Positions 1-8,115 of a DNA stretch of 64,000 nt are shown here, in pieces. Both the position numbers and the translations under genes were made by a program. The stretch is from Chryseobacterium mucoviscidosis (GTDB lineage: Bacteria; Bacteroidota; Bacteroidia; Flavobacteriales; Weeksellaceae), in NCBI RefSeq assembly GCF_002177115.1, contig NZ_MVAG01000105.1, forward strand, positions 124,001-188,000, in the 5' to 3' direction. Position 1 is the stretch's first letter, and the number at the start of each line of letters is the position of its first letter. The notes beneath the pieces are model-generated. The model had not been told where the DNA came from. It saw nothing but the letters and a program-made list of their open reading frames with translations, and searched no databases.

Positions 1-1045
1 TTACAAAATCTCCCAAGATCACTCTGAAAGCTTTTTCAGGAGTGTCGTTTGGAGTAAACCATGGAACTAATTGTTCGTATTGCGTTTCGGTTAATTTTTC
101 TCCCGTAAATTCTTTTAAAATCTGGTAAGGAATGGTTTTGCTTTCCGAAGTGTAGTTCGCGAAATCTTCATCTGTTCCTTCCGCATATTTTTTTCCGAAG
201 TTTTTATTCAGAAGAACTTTTGCCAGAACTACAGTTACCGGCTGGAAAGTGTACTGGTTAAAAGTTTTAACCACAACATATTCAATATCTCTTCCTACAG
301 CCAAAGCCGTATTGGACGGCAAAGTCCAAGGTGTTGTCGTCCATGCAAGAATGTTTACATCTCCTTCAACATCATTAAACAGATCGGTAGATTCTTTTTT
401 TACTTTAAACTGCGCCACAATGGTAGTGTCCGAAACGTCATGATACGTTCCCGGCATATTCAGCTCCGCAGAAGAAAGTCCGGTTCCTGCTTTTGGCGAA
501 TACGGCTGAATCGTGTAACCTTTATACAGCAGATCTTTGTTGTACAATTGCTTCAGTAACCACCAAACCGTTTCCATGTATTTTGATTTGTACGTGATGT
601 ACGGATCATCAAGATCTACCCAGTATCCGATTTTCTCGGTAAGGTTATTCCATACGTCTGTATAACGCATTACCGCTTCACGACACGCTTTGTTGTAATC
701 CTCAATCGAAATTTTTCTGCCAATATCTTCTTTAGTGATTCCTAATTCTTTTTCCACACCAAGCTCTACCGGAAGTCCGTGCGTATCCCAACCCGCTTTA
801 CGGAAAACCTGCTTTCCGTTCTGGGTCTGATAACGACAGAAAATATCCTTCAACGCTCTGGCCATTACGTGGTGAATTCCGGGCATACCGTTTGCTGAAG
901 GCGGACCTTCATAAAACACAAACTCAGGTTGCCCCTCACGAATCTCAACACTCTTATTGAAAGTTTTATTCTGCTTCCAGAATTCTGCGATGTTCTCGGC
1001 TACGTCAATAAGGTTGAGGTTTTTGTACTCTTTAAATTGGCTCAT
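1..1045 (-). CDS. ileS: Isoleucyl-tRNA synthetase, N-terminal part (runs off the window)
   Basis: This charges tRNA-Ile with isoleucine in the cytoplasm. The minus-strand frame is open from ATG at 1043-1045 to the window edge, about 348 residues, so only the 5' third is present. It begins MSQFKEYKNLNLIDVAENIA. The class I HIGH-type signature is in ANGMPGIHHVMAR (about residues 50-62), followed by AGWDTHGLPVE and by WTTTPWTLPSN, which belongs to the editing insertion of Ile/Val/Leu enzymes. The GIHH form of HIGH and the order of these blocks fit the bacteroidotal IleRS type. A -7 box lies 36 bases upstream. It is a housekeeping gene that marks the left border of the pigment cluster. KMSKS and the anticodon-binding domain lie outside the window. 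Confidence 0.95.
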   Translation of the reverse strand, partial: MSQFKEYKNLNLIDVAENIAEFWKQNKTFNKSVEIREGQPEFVFYEGPPSANGMPGIHHVMARALKDIFCRYQTQNGKQVFRKAGWDTHGLPVELGVEKELGITKEDIGRKISIEDYNKACREAVMRYTDVWNNLTEKIGYWVDLDDPYITYKSKYMETVWWLLKQLYNKDLLYKGYTIQPYSPKAGTGLSSAELNMPGTYHDVSDTTIVAQFKVKKESTDLFNDVEGDVNILAWTTTPWTLPSNTALAVGRDIEYVVVKTFNQYTFQPVTVVLAKVLLNKNFGKKYAEGTDEDFANYTSESKTIPYQILKEFTGEKLTETQYEQLVPWFTPNDTPEKAFRVILGDFV

Positions 1046-1080
1046 TGTAATATATCAATATCGTTGATTAATTAAGTTGG

Positions 1081-1088
1081 CAAATTTA
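1081..1088 (-). promoter_or_regulatory. -7 box for ileS
   Basis: Read on the minus strand this is TAAATTTG, a perfect match to the Bacteroidota -7 consensus TAnnTTTG, 36 bases before the ileS ATG. No clear -33 TTG was identified. Confidence 0.5.
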
Positions 1089-1334
1089 CTAAAATTTGTC
1101 GGTTTATAATATATGTTTTATTTTGATATTTCCTATTAAAAACTTCTGTTTCAGAAAAATAAATGAAAAGATTAATTTTTTGTGAATTGTAAATTGTGAA
1201 ATTTGCCTTTTTTGAATTATTTTGTCCCACAGATTTCAGGGAGTTCCATAGATGATTGAGCATATTTCAAACACAAATAGCATTAATATTTTCACAAATG
1301 TCACAGATTTTTTGTAAAGTGACGGATCAATAGG

Positions 1335-1352
1335 AGCGGGCTTTAGCCCGCT
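1335..1352. repeat. Perfect palindrome, arms AGCGGGCT
   Basis: AGCGGGCT (1335-1342), a two-base TT spacer, then AGCCCGCT (1345-1352). The GC-rich core stands out in an AT-rich gap. It resembles REP-like palindromes scattered in flavobacterial genomes. It lacks a downstream T tract on the plus strand, so it is a poor intrinsic terminator. Confidence 0.55.
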
Positions 1353-1504
1353 TTAACAATAAACGTCTTGAATTTGGTTTTAACCAAAACTTAAAATATT
1401 CTCTCGCAGATTTCAGTAGATTACGCAAGTTTATCACAAAATTATCAGTGAAAATCTGGGAAATCTGGGGAAAAATAAATCTGCTGGAATAAAAAATAAA
1501 CTAA

Positions 1505-1512
1505 TAAATTTG
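1505..1512 (+). promoter_or_regulatory. -7 box for the acyl-CoA ligase-like gene
   Basis: TAAATTTG matches TAnnTTTG exactly and lies 21 bases before the proposed TTG start at 1534. The short leader supports that start and makes this the probable promoter of the plus arm. Confidence 0.5.
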
Positions 1513-1533
1513 TCTTTTAAAAAATAAAAACCA

Positions 1534-2826
1534 TTGGAATTCTATCCATCCATCGAAAGATCAGACATTCAGGAAATAAAAAAGTTTCAGGAGCAAAAAC
1601 TTCAGGAACTTTTAACGTATCTTGAAACCCATTCACCTTTTTATCAAAGATTATTTAAGGAAAACAATATTAATATTGCTGATATTCAGACTTTGGAAGA
1701 TCTGCAAAAAATTCCGACCACAACGAAGAACGATATTCAGCAGCATAACGATGATTTTTTCTGTGTGACACCCGATAAAATTGTAGATTACAGCACAACA
1801 TCAGGAACACTGGGAGATCCTGTAACATTCGGATTATCAGATAACGATCTTGAAAGATTAGCCTACAATGAAGCTATTTCTTTTGCGTGTGCCGGAATAA
1901 AAAAAGGCGATGTAGTACAGATGATTACCACCATCGATAAAAGATTCATGGCGGGACTTGCCTACTTTTTAGGACTCAGAAAAATGGGAGCGAGTGTGGT
2001 AAGAATGGGACCGGGAATTCCCGAACTTCAATGGGATTCTATTTTCAGGTACAAGCCGAAATATTTAATCACCGTTCCGTCTTTTTTGCTAAAAATGATC
2101 GATTATGCCGAAAAACATGGGATAGATTATAAAAATTCCAGCGTTTATGGAGCGGTTTGTATCGGAGAAAGCATCAAAAATCAGGATTTTACGGATAATA
2201 TTCTTTCACAGAAAATTAAAGAAAAGTGGAATATTAAACTTTTCTCAACCTACGCTTCGACGGAAATGAGCACCGCTTTTACAGAGTGTGAAGAACAAAT
2301 TGGCGGACATCACCATCCGGAATTAATTATCACCGAAATTCTTGATGATGAAGGAAATCCCGCGAGAGAAGGCGAAAGCGGAGAATTAACGATCACTACT
2401 TTGGGTGTTGAAGCAATTCCGTTGCTGAGATTTAAAACAGGCGATATTGTAAAAGCACATTATGAGCCGTGTAGATGCGGAAGAAATACGATGAGGTTGG
2501 GTCCTGTCATCGGAAGAAAACAGCAGATGATCAAATACAAAGGCACAACGTTGTATCCGCCTGCAATGAACGATATTTTAAATGATTTCAATAAGATTCT
2601 CTGTTATCAGATTGTTATTCAGTCAAACGAAATCGGGTTGGATGAAATCATCATTAAAGTAAGCACAGACAGCGATTCCGAGGTTTTTGTAAATGAAGTA
2701 AGAGATCATTTCAGGGCAAAACTAAGAGTGAGTCCGAAAATTGAACTGGTCGATTTTGATGTTTTATCTAAAACGGTATTTAACCCGAACAGCAGAAAGC
2801 CGATAACGTTTGCGGATTTAAGATAA
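1534..2826 (+). CDS. Phenylacetate-CoA ligase-like (PaaK family) adenylating enzyme, flexirubin cluster
   Basis: A 430-residue member of the AMP-forming ligase superfamily, PaaK branch. Visible motifs are the phosphate-binding loop TTSGTLGDP (about 88-96), the STYASTEMS adenine-pocket region (about 238-246) and RFKTGDI with the ribose-binding Asp (about 299-305), followed by CRCGR and a C-terminal lid. Length is normal for PaaK. The start is TTG at 1534, chosen because a -7 box ends 21 bases upstream and no ATG gives a better N-terminus. It sits at the head of the flexirubin plus arm beside a tyrosine ammonia-lyase, so the inferred job is to adenylate 4-coumarate (or a derivative) and load it on CoA or an ACP. 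The substrate is inference; the family is clear. Confidence 0.88.
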   Translation: MEFYPSIERSDIQEIKKFQEQKLQELLTYLETHSPFYQRLFKENNINIADIQTLEDLQKIPTTTKNDIQQHNDDFFCVTPDKIVDYSTTSGTLGDPVTFGLSDNDLERLAYNEAISFACAGIKKGDVVQMITTIDKRFMAGLAYFLGLRKMGASVVRMGPGIPELQWDSIFRYKPKYLITVPSFLLKMIDYAEKHGIDYKNSSVYGAVCIGESIKNQDFTDNILSQKIKEKWNIKLFSTYASTEMSTAFTECEEQIGGHHHPELIITEILDDEGNPAREGESGELTITTLGVEAIPLLRFKTGDIVKAHYEPCRCGRNTMRLGPVIGRKQQMIKYKGTTLYPPAMNDILNDFNKILCYQIVIQSNEIGLDEIIIKVSTDSDSEVFVNEVRDHFRAKLRVSPKIELVDFDVLSKTVFNPNSRKPITFADLR

Positions 2827-2844
2827 AGGATAAATAAAATAACC

Positions 2845-3447
2845 ATGAAAAAAACGATATTTCTATTTTTAGTAGCTTTCTCGTCATGCTTAATGGCACA
2901 AAGAGTAAAGCTCATTACTGGAGATTATAATTTTTTAAAAGATCAAAAATTCATTAAAGTTGTTTTCAAATTTGAAGGTGTTACTTTTGCTAAAAAGAAA
3001 ATTACCGAAGAACAATATATCAATGAGAGAATGCAGGAGATTGAAAAGAGGGCAGGAAAAAAAGAAGCAGAAAAATGGAAAAATTACTGGGAATTTTCAA
3101 AATCTAAAACTTTTCAGGATAAGTTTTTAGCTTCATGGAATAAGAATACCAAAATTGAAGCATCTACTGGTTTCAAAAGAACAAAATACACTCTAATTGT
3201 TGAGCCGACATGGATCTCTCAAGGTGTTTTTGGAGGAATTGGCAGTATCCCTGCTGAAATGAATTCTACAATGACTTTTGTAGAGTCAGACAATCCCACG
3301 AATATTTTAATGGTTGTTGAAGGAATAAAAGCAACCGGAGATAATGGGATTGGTATTCCGAATAATAATGATCGAATTGCAGAATGTTACGCAAAAACAT
3401 CTAAAATGTTGGCGTTAAAAGTAGATCATTATATTAACAAAAAATAG
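2845..3447 (+). CDS. Secreted protein of unknown function, tandem paralogue A
   Basis: A 200-residue protein with a lipid-free signal peptide (MKKTIFLFLVAFSSCLMAQ, probable cleavage after the Ala at 18). The mature part is lysine-rich and has no domain I recognise. It is clearly paralogous to the next gene: both share VKLITGDYNFLK or a like opening, W-rich YWEFSK, DKFLASxNKNT, YTLIVExxW and PNNNDRIxExYAKT. It starts 18 bases after the ligase stop and is probably co-transcribed. Its place in the cluster suggests an envelope role, but no function can be assigned from sequence. Confidence 0.8.
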   Translation: MKKTIFLFLVAFSSCLMAQRVKLITGDYNFLKDQKFIKVVFKFEGVTFAKKKITEEQYINERMQEIEKRAGKKEAEKWKNYWEFSKSKTFQDKFLASWNKNTKIEASTGFKRTKYTLIVEPTWISQGVFGGIGSIPAEMNSTMTFVESDNPTNILMVVEGIKATGDNGIGIPNNNDRIAECYAKTSKMLALKVDHYINKK

Positions 3448-3468
3448 ATTTTAAAATTTAAATAAACG

Positions 3469-4068
3469 ATGAAAAAAACATTCCTATCCTTTCTGGTTTT
3501 TTTAGCCTGTACTTTGCATGCACAAAAGATGAAAGTAATTTCCGGAAATTTCGATTTTCTGAAAGGGCAGACTGAACTGAACCTTAAGATGGATTACAGC
3601 CACATAACATTTTATAAAGAAAACATAGATGAGGCAGGCTACATTGCCAAACAGGAAAAAGCGATCCAAAAAGCAGGAAAAAGTCCTGAAGAATTTGAAA
3701 AGTGGAAGAAAGACTGGGAATATTCTAAAAATACTCAGTTTGTAGACAAATTTTTAGCTTCCATGAATAAAAATACGGATATCAAAACTTCTGTGAACAA
3801 TTCATCTGCAAAATATACTCTCATTGTAGAAACTGTCTGGATTTATCCGGGATGGTTCGGAGGAATTATGAACCAGCCTTCAAAACTGAGTACCCTTTTA
3901 AAATTTGTAGAAACAGAAAATCCTTCTCATGTTTTACTGGAAATCGAAAGTAAGAATGCTCCCGGCGATAATTTTGTGGGGCTTCCAAATAATAATGACA
4001 GAATTTCGGAAGGATACGCCAAAACAGCCAAGACTTTGGCTCATATGATTGAAAAAAAGATTAAATAA
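3469..4068 (+). CDS. Secreted protein of unknown function, tandem paralogue B
   Basis: A 199-residue sister of the preceding gene, with signal peptide MKKTFLSFLVFLACTLHAQ and the same conserved blocks (KVISGNFDFLK, WEYSKNTQFVDKFLASMNKN, YTLIVETVWIYPGWFGGI, GLPNNNDRISEGYAKTAK). Inter-gene distance is 21 bases. The copies have diverged considerably, so the duplication is old and both have been retained as intact frames. A Gly/Trp-rich strand near residue 125 followed by LKFVETENP hints at a beta-rich fold. Function unknown. Confidence 0.8.
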   Translation: MKKTFLSFLVFLACTLHAQKMKVISGNFDFLKGQTELNLKMDYSHITFYKENIDEAGYIAKQEKAIQKAGKSPEEFEKWKKDWEYSKNTQFVDKFLASMNKNTDIKTSVNNSSAKYTLIVETVWIYPGWFGGIMNQPSKLSTLLKFVETENPSHVLLEIESKNAPGDNFVGLPNNNDRISEGYAKTAKTLAHMIEKKIK

Positions 4069-4069
4069 T

Positions 4070-4323
4070 CTGAGTTCGGGATAAGTCTTCTTAACCGCAA
4101 TGATAAACAAAGAGATTCAATTATCAAGGATTCAGCTTTTAAGATATACAAAGGCGTAAAACTTATCAAAGTAATACCATTTTTGTGTTTTTTAAATAAA
4201 CGAAGTGCCTTTGTTTAGCTTGCAAACTTTAAATAAGTAGAAAAATTTTTTGTTTTTCTTTGCGATAAATTAATCTAATGCTATAAATCAATTATTTAAA
4301 TTTATTTCTTATCCCGGACTCAG
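4070..4323. mobile_element. MITE-like element with 16-bp terminal inverted repeats
   Basis: The left end CTGAGTTCGGGATAAG (4070-4085) and the right end CTTATCCCGGACTCAG (4308-4323) are inverted copies with one mismatch in 16. The roughly 220-base interior is AT-rich and non-coding. Length, ends and lack of a coding frame fit a non-autonomous transposable element. No convincing target-site duplication was found and no transposase is present, so it is a candidate only. Confidence 0.5.
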
Positions 4324-4346
4324 GTAAAATAAAAATAATACAAAAC

Positions 4347-4366
4347 CGCTTCATATTTCAGAAGCG
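4347..4366. terminator. Bidirectional hairpin terminator
   Basis: CGCTTC (4347-4352) pairs with GAAGCG (4361-4366) and is followed by a run of eight T on the plus strand, with an A-rich stretch on the other side. It can end transcripts of the tandem secreted-protein genes and of the convergent flavoenzyme gene. Confidence 0.6.
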
Positions 4367-4372
4367 TTTTTT

Positions 4373-5617
4373 TTATGCTTGTTGCTTTTCTGTCTTAATG
4401 AATTCCGCAAGATTTTTAATCGCTGTATCATGAATTCTCACAAAAGTATTCTTCTTATTCCAGACATAACCCGCCAAAACTGCACAGATTTTTCTTTTCA
4501 CATCTGGATTTTCCGGTTGGTGGAAAAATAATTCCTGAAGATTTCCGGTGTACCATTCTTTTACATACGTTGTGAAAACATCAACTCCGTATAAAATATA
4601 GTCTGCAAATTCCTTTTGCCAGTCTACTTGTTCGCCGTTCAGTTGCCTTAAGGCTAATTTTGCAGCGGTCATTCCGCCTTCTGTGGCAAAAGCCATTCCA
4701 GAAGAAAAAACCGGATCTAAGAATTCCGAAGCATTTCCTGTAAGCGCAAAACCGTCACCATACAATTTTTTTACCGAGCATGAATAATCTTTCAGATGTT
4801 GAGGTTCAAAAAGAAAATCTACATCACCGAAACGTTTGACATAATAATCCGAAAGGGAAATTGCTTTTCTCAGAGCTTCCGTTGTATCGCCGTTTTCAGA
4901 GAGTTTATCAATAAAATCGGTTGGTCCTACAATTCCTACACTTGTGTTTCCGTTGGAAAAGGGAATTACCCAAAGCCAGACTTCCGTTTCGATAATATCA
5001 AAAGAAATTAAAGTTCCTTCCGTACCTTCTTCCCGGTTAATATCTTTTACATGAGAGAAAATTGCAGAATGAGGAGAAAGTTTTGAAGGTTTTTCTAAAT
5101 CTAAAAGTCTCGGTAAAACTCTTCCGTAACCGCTGGAATCGATCACAAATTTGGCATGAATTTCTTTTATTTCGCCGTTCTTATTTTTTACAGTCGTTAC
5201 AGAATCTGTTCCGTTGAACTCAATGCCGATCACTTCCGTTTCGAATTCAAGATCAATTCCTTTATTAATGACTTCCTGAGCTAAAACATTATCAAAATCC
5301 GCTCTCGGAACCTGCCATGTCCAGTCCCATCCTTCCCCGAATTTATTACTGAAATCAAAAATGCAGACCTCGTTGCCTCTTAAAAAACGCGCTCCCAGTT
5401 TCTTCTCAAAGCCCATTTTATCAAGAGCAGGAAACAGTCCGGCTTCATCAAAATGATCCATCACACGCGGAATCAGGCTTTCGCCGACCACCAGTCTTGG
5501 AAATTTCGTTTTTTCAACAACTTTCACGTTGACGTTGTTCTTCTTTAAATATGAAGAAGATACGCAACCGGACGGTCCGGCGCCGATTACAAGAACGTCA
5601 ACAAATTCTTTACTCAT
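4373..5617 (-). CDS. FAD-dependent halogenase/monooxygenase-like flavoprotein
   Basis: A 414-residue flavoprotein with a Rossmann motif VIGAGPSG (about 10-17), VGESLIP (44-50, like the GG motif of flavin halogenases), K-x-G-A-x-F at 73-78, WLWVIP at 214-219 matching the WxWxIP halogenase motif, and the GNASEFLDPVFSSGMAFA flavin-closing loop. All hallmark positions of flavin-dependent halogenases can be placed, yet related hydroxylases and geranylgeranyl-reductase-like enzymes share some of them. It is transcribed divergently from the tyrosine ammonia-lyase gene. Some flexirubins carry ring chlorine or hydroxyl groups, so the inferred role is tailoring of the aromatic head or resorcinol ring. 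Which chemistry it performs cannot be settled here. Confidence 0.75.
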   Translation of the reverse strand: MSKEFVDVLVIGAGPSGCVSSSYLKKNNVNVKVVEKTKFPRLVVGESLIPRVMDHFDEAGLFPALDKMGFEKKLGARFLRGNEVCIFDFSNKFGEGWDWTWQVPRADFDNVLAQEVINKGIDLEFETEVIGIEFNGTDSVTTVKNKNGEIKEIHAKFVIDSSGYGRVLPRLLDLEKPSKLSPHSAIFSHVKDINREEGTEGTLISFDIIETEVWLWVIPFSNGNTSVGIVGPTDFIDKLSENGDTTEALRKAISLSDYYVKRFGDVDFLFEPQHLKDYSCSVKKLYGDGFALTGNASEFLDPVFSSGMAFATEGGMTAAKLALRQLNGEQVDWQKEFADYILYGVDVFTTYVKEWYTGNLQELFFHQPENPDVKRKICAVLAGYVWNKKNTFVRIHDTAIKNLAEFIKTEKQQA

Positions 5618-5646
5618 CTTTGATTTTTTATTTTAATAATAACTTC

Positions 5647-5654
5647 TATCTTTG
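5647..5654 (+). promoter_or_regulatory. -7 box for the ammonia-lyase operon
   Basis: TATCTTTG matches TAnnTTTG, about 60 bases before the ATG at 5714. A TTTG at 5619-5622 could serve as -33 element, with a slightly long spacer. Confidence 0.5.
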
Positions 5655-5657
5655 CCG

Positions 5658-5665
5658 CAAAATTA
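5658..5665 (-). promoter_or_regulatory. -7 box for the halogenase-like gene
   Basis: On the minus strand this reads TAATTTTG (TAnnTTTG), 41 bases before the start at 5617. It lies only three bases from the opposing box at 5647-5654, so the two divergent promoters overlap. Confidence 0.4.
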
Positions 5666-5713
5666 ATGACAATTAATTAATAATTACAAAATTATCTTAT
5701 TACTTTTTAATTG

Positions 5714-7234
5714 ATGAAAATAAATAACTTTTTAGAACTGAGCGACTTTAAGAAAGTCATCATCAACAATGAGAAAATAGAACTGGATGAAACACTTCTT
5801 GCCAGAGTGGATGAGAGCTTTCAGTTTTTAAAAGAATTTTCAAAGAATAAAGTAATTTATGGGGTAAACACAGGTTTCGGACCCATGGCGCAGTTCAAAA
5901 TCAGCGATGAAGATACCCATCAGCTTCAGTATAACTTAATCAGAAGCCATTCTTCGGGGATCGGGAATCCGCTTCCGGCAGACGAAGCAAAAGCCTGTAT
6001 GTTGGCAAGACTGAATACCTTATCATTAGGAAAATCGGGCGTTCATCATTCTGTAGTAAATTTACTTAAAGAATTAATAAACAGAGATATTACGCCGCTT
6101 ATTTTTGAACATGGAGGCGTTGGAGCAAGCGGAGATCTGGTTCAGTTGGCACATCTTGCGTTGGTATTGATCGGGGAAGGAGAAGTTTTCTATAAAGGAG
6201 AAAGAAAATCAACAAAGGAAGTTTTTGAGATCGAAAACTTACAGCCGATTCAGGTAGAAATTCGTGAAGGACTGGCTTTGATGAACGGAACGTCCGTGAT
6301 GTCCGGAATTGGAGTCGTTAATGCCCATAAAGCGAATCAGTTAACCGATATTTCCATTAAGTTATCCTGCGCAATTAATGAAATTGTTCAGGCGTACGAC
6401 GATCATTTATCAGAAGTGCTGAACGGAACAAAACTTCACGAAGGACAGCAGAAAATTGCAGAAAAAATGCGTGCTCATTTGTCTGACAGTCAATTAATCA
6501 GAAAAAGAGCCGATCATTTATATACTCACTTTGAAGAGCAGGAAAAAGTTTTCAAGGAAAAAGTTCAGGAATATTATTCTTTACGATGTGTTCCTCAGAT
6601 TTTGGGACCTGTTTTAGATACGTTGGAATATACGGAAAAAGTATTGGAAAACGAGATCAATTCGGCAAATGATAATCCAATCATCAATGTAGAAGATCAG
6701 CACGTTTACCACGGCGGAAATTTCCACGGCGATTACATTTCCCTTGAAATGGATAAGCTGAAAATTGTGGTCACCAAATTAACAATGTTGGCAGAAAGAC
6801 AATTAAATTATCTTTTAAATTCTAAAATCAACGAAATTTTGCCTCCGTTTGTGAATTTAGGCAAACTAGGATTCAATTTCGGGATGCAGGGTGTTCAGTT
6901 TACGGCAACTTCTACAACGGCGGAAAGCCAGATGTTGTCCAATCCGATGTATGTTCACAGTATTCCTAATAACAATGATAATCAGGATATTGTAAGTATG
7001 GGAACCAATGCAGCGGTTATTTGCAGAAAAGTAATCGAAAATGCATTCGAGGTGTTGACGATTGAAGCTATTACCATTGTTCAGGCAATAGAATATCTTG
7101 GTTTTCAGGATAAAATTTCATCAGCAACCAAAGAATTGTATGATGAAATAAGAAAAATAATTCCTGCTTTTTCAGATGATATGGTAATGTATCCTTATCT
7201 GGAAGAAGTGAAGAAATATTTAAAGGCAATGTAA
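5714..7234 (+). CDS. Tyrosine ammonia-lyase (aromatic amino acid lyase, MIO-dependent)
   Basis: It converts L-tyrosine to 4-coumarate and ammonia, the starter of the aryl polyene half of flexirubin. The 506-residue protein has the Ala-Ser-Gly triad that cyclises to the MIO cofactor (GVGASGDLVQL, ASG at about 138-140), the catalytic Tyr in YGVNTGFGP (49-57), the substrate-selectivity loop LIRSHSSGIG (75-84), and QNDMQ-type C-terminal blocks such as NNDNQDIVSMGTN. The sequence is very similar throughout to the Flavobacterium johnsoniae enzyme known to be tyrosine-selective (recalled from memory, no alignment run), so TAL is favoured over histidine lyase despite the HAL-like Ser-His pair. The start is ATG 5714 rather than TTG 5711. 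Confidence 0.92.
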   Translation: MKINNFLELSDFKKVIINNEKIELDETLLARVDESFQFLKEFSKNKVIYGVNTGFGPMAQFKISDEDTHQLQYNLIRSHSSGIGNPLPADEAKACMLARLNTLSLGKSGVHHSVVNLLKELINRDITPLIFEHGGVGASGDLVQLAHLALVLIGEGEVFYKGERKSTKEVFEIENLQPIQVEIREGLALMNGTSVMSGIGVVNAHKANQLTDISIKLSCAINEIVQAYDDHLSEVLNGTKLHEGQQKIAEKMRAHLSDSQLIRKRADHLYTHFEEQEKVFKEKVQEYYSLRCVPQILGPVLDTLEYTEKVLENEINSANDNPIINVEDQHVYHGGNFHGDYISLEMDKLKIVVTKLTMLAERQLNYLLNSKINEILPPFVNLGKLGFNFGMQGVQFTATSTTAESQMLSNPMYVHSIPNNNDNQDIVSMGTNAAVICRKVIENAFEVLTIEAITIVQAIEYLGFQDKISSATKELYDEIRKIIPAFSDDMVMYPYLEEVKKYLKAM

Positions 7235-7309
7235 TTTTTTAAGGAAATTAATTGTCATACTTAAGGAAAGGAAAATATACACAAAAAACTAAAACTACAT
7301 AAGCAACAC

Positions 7310-8041
7310 ATGAAATGTGCAATCGTCACAGGAGGCTCAAGAGGAATTGGAAGAGCTATCTGTATAAAACTGGCAGAAGAAAAGAACTATCATATTTTAA
7401 TCAACTACACTTCAAACGAAGCGGCAGCTAAAGAAACGTTAGCTAAAGTTGAAGAATTGGGATCTACCGGAGAAATTTTGAAATTTGACGTAGGAAATGC
7501 CGAAGAAACTCAAAAAGTTTTAACAGAATGGCAGGAAAATAATCCTAAATCCGTTGTTGAGGTGATCGTAAATAATGCCGGAATTACAAGAGACGGATTG
7601 TTCATGTGGATGCCGAGTGAAGACTGGAACGCAGTGATTAACACCAGTTTAAACGGTTTTTTCAACGTGACGAATTTCTTTATCCAGAAACTGCTGCGCA
7701 ATAAATACGGCAGAATCATCAATATGGTTTCTGTTTCCGGAGTGAAAGGAACAGCAGGACAAACCAATTATTCTGCGGCGAAAGGTGCTTTGGTAGGAGC
7801 TACAAAAGCGCTGGCTCAGGAAGTGGCGAAAAGAAACATCACCGTAAACGCGGTTGCACCGGGATTCATAAAAACAGACATGACGCAGGAATTCAATGAA
7901 GACGAATTAAAAGCAATGATTCCTGCAAACCGATTCGGGGAAGCAGAAGAAGTGGCAGATTTAGTCGCATTTTTAGCGTCTAAAAAGTCATCGTACATTA
8001 CAGGCGAAGTCATCAATATTAACGGAGGAATCTACTCATAA
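7310..8041 (+). CDS. FabG-type 3-oxoacyl-ACP reductase (SDR)
   Basis: A 243-residue classical short-chain dehydrogenase. It shows TGGSRGIG (7-14, NADPH loop), NNAG (88-91), the catalytic Ser in MVSVSG (139-144), Y154-x-x-x-K158 in NYSAAKG, and the PGFIKTDM block. Length and order are those of FabG. In the cluster it would reduce the beta-keto group in each polyene extension round, working with the neighbouring ketosynthase and ACP. A chromosomal fabG for primary metabolism is expected elsewhere, so no gene name is given. Confidence 0.88.
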   Translation: MKCAIVTGGSRGIGRAICIKLAEEKNYHILINYTSNEAAAKETLAKVEELGSTGEILKFDVGNAEETQKVLTEWQENNPKSVVEVIVNNAGITRDGLFMWMPSEDWNAVINTSLNGFFNVTNFFIQKLLRNKYGRIINMVSVSGVKGTAGQTNYSAAKGALVGATKALAQEVAKRNITVNAVAPGFIKTDMTQEFNEDELKAMIPANRFGEAEEVADLVAFLASKKSSYITGEVININGGIYS

Positions 8042-8084
8042 AATCAGGTGGCAGATAAAAGGTAGCAGTTGTGAGCTGCAACCC

Positions 8085-8105
8085 AAAACCTAAAACCTAA
8101 AACCT
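8085..8105 (+). repeat. Short tandem repeat, AAAACCT x3
   Basis: Three perfect heptamers (8085-8091, 8092-8098, 8099-8105) lie just upstream of the interrupted ketosynthase start. Slippage here would change only the leader length. Confidence 0.7.
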
Positions 8106-8115
8106 TGAACATTAC

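Larger units (their letters stand above)
1046..1533. other. Intergenic region between ileS and the pigment cluster, repeat-bearing
   Basis: These 488 bases carry no convincing gene. They hold the ileS promoter at the left, a perfect palindrome at 1335-1352, several variants of a CAGATTTCAG-like phrase (near 1231, 1301 and 1407) that look like worn interspersed repeats, and the promoter of the following gene at 1505-1512. A 63-codon minus-strand frame at 1072-1263 has AT-rich, non-protein-like composition and was not called. Confidence 0.6.
4069..4372. other. Convergent intergenic region with MITE-like element and terminator
   Basis: About 300 bases without a gene between convergent genes. 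Nearly all of it is the inverted-repeat element at 4070-4323, followed by the hairpin at 4347-4366. Confidence 0.6.

Noticed and set aside
249-443. Plus-strand 64-codon frame over ileS
   Set aside because: Antisense shadow of the conserved IleRS frame; no independent start signal or family match.
1335-1352. Intrinsic terminator
   Set aside because: Palindrome has a two-base loop and no adjacent T tract; better explained as a REP-like repeat.
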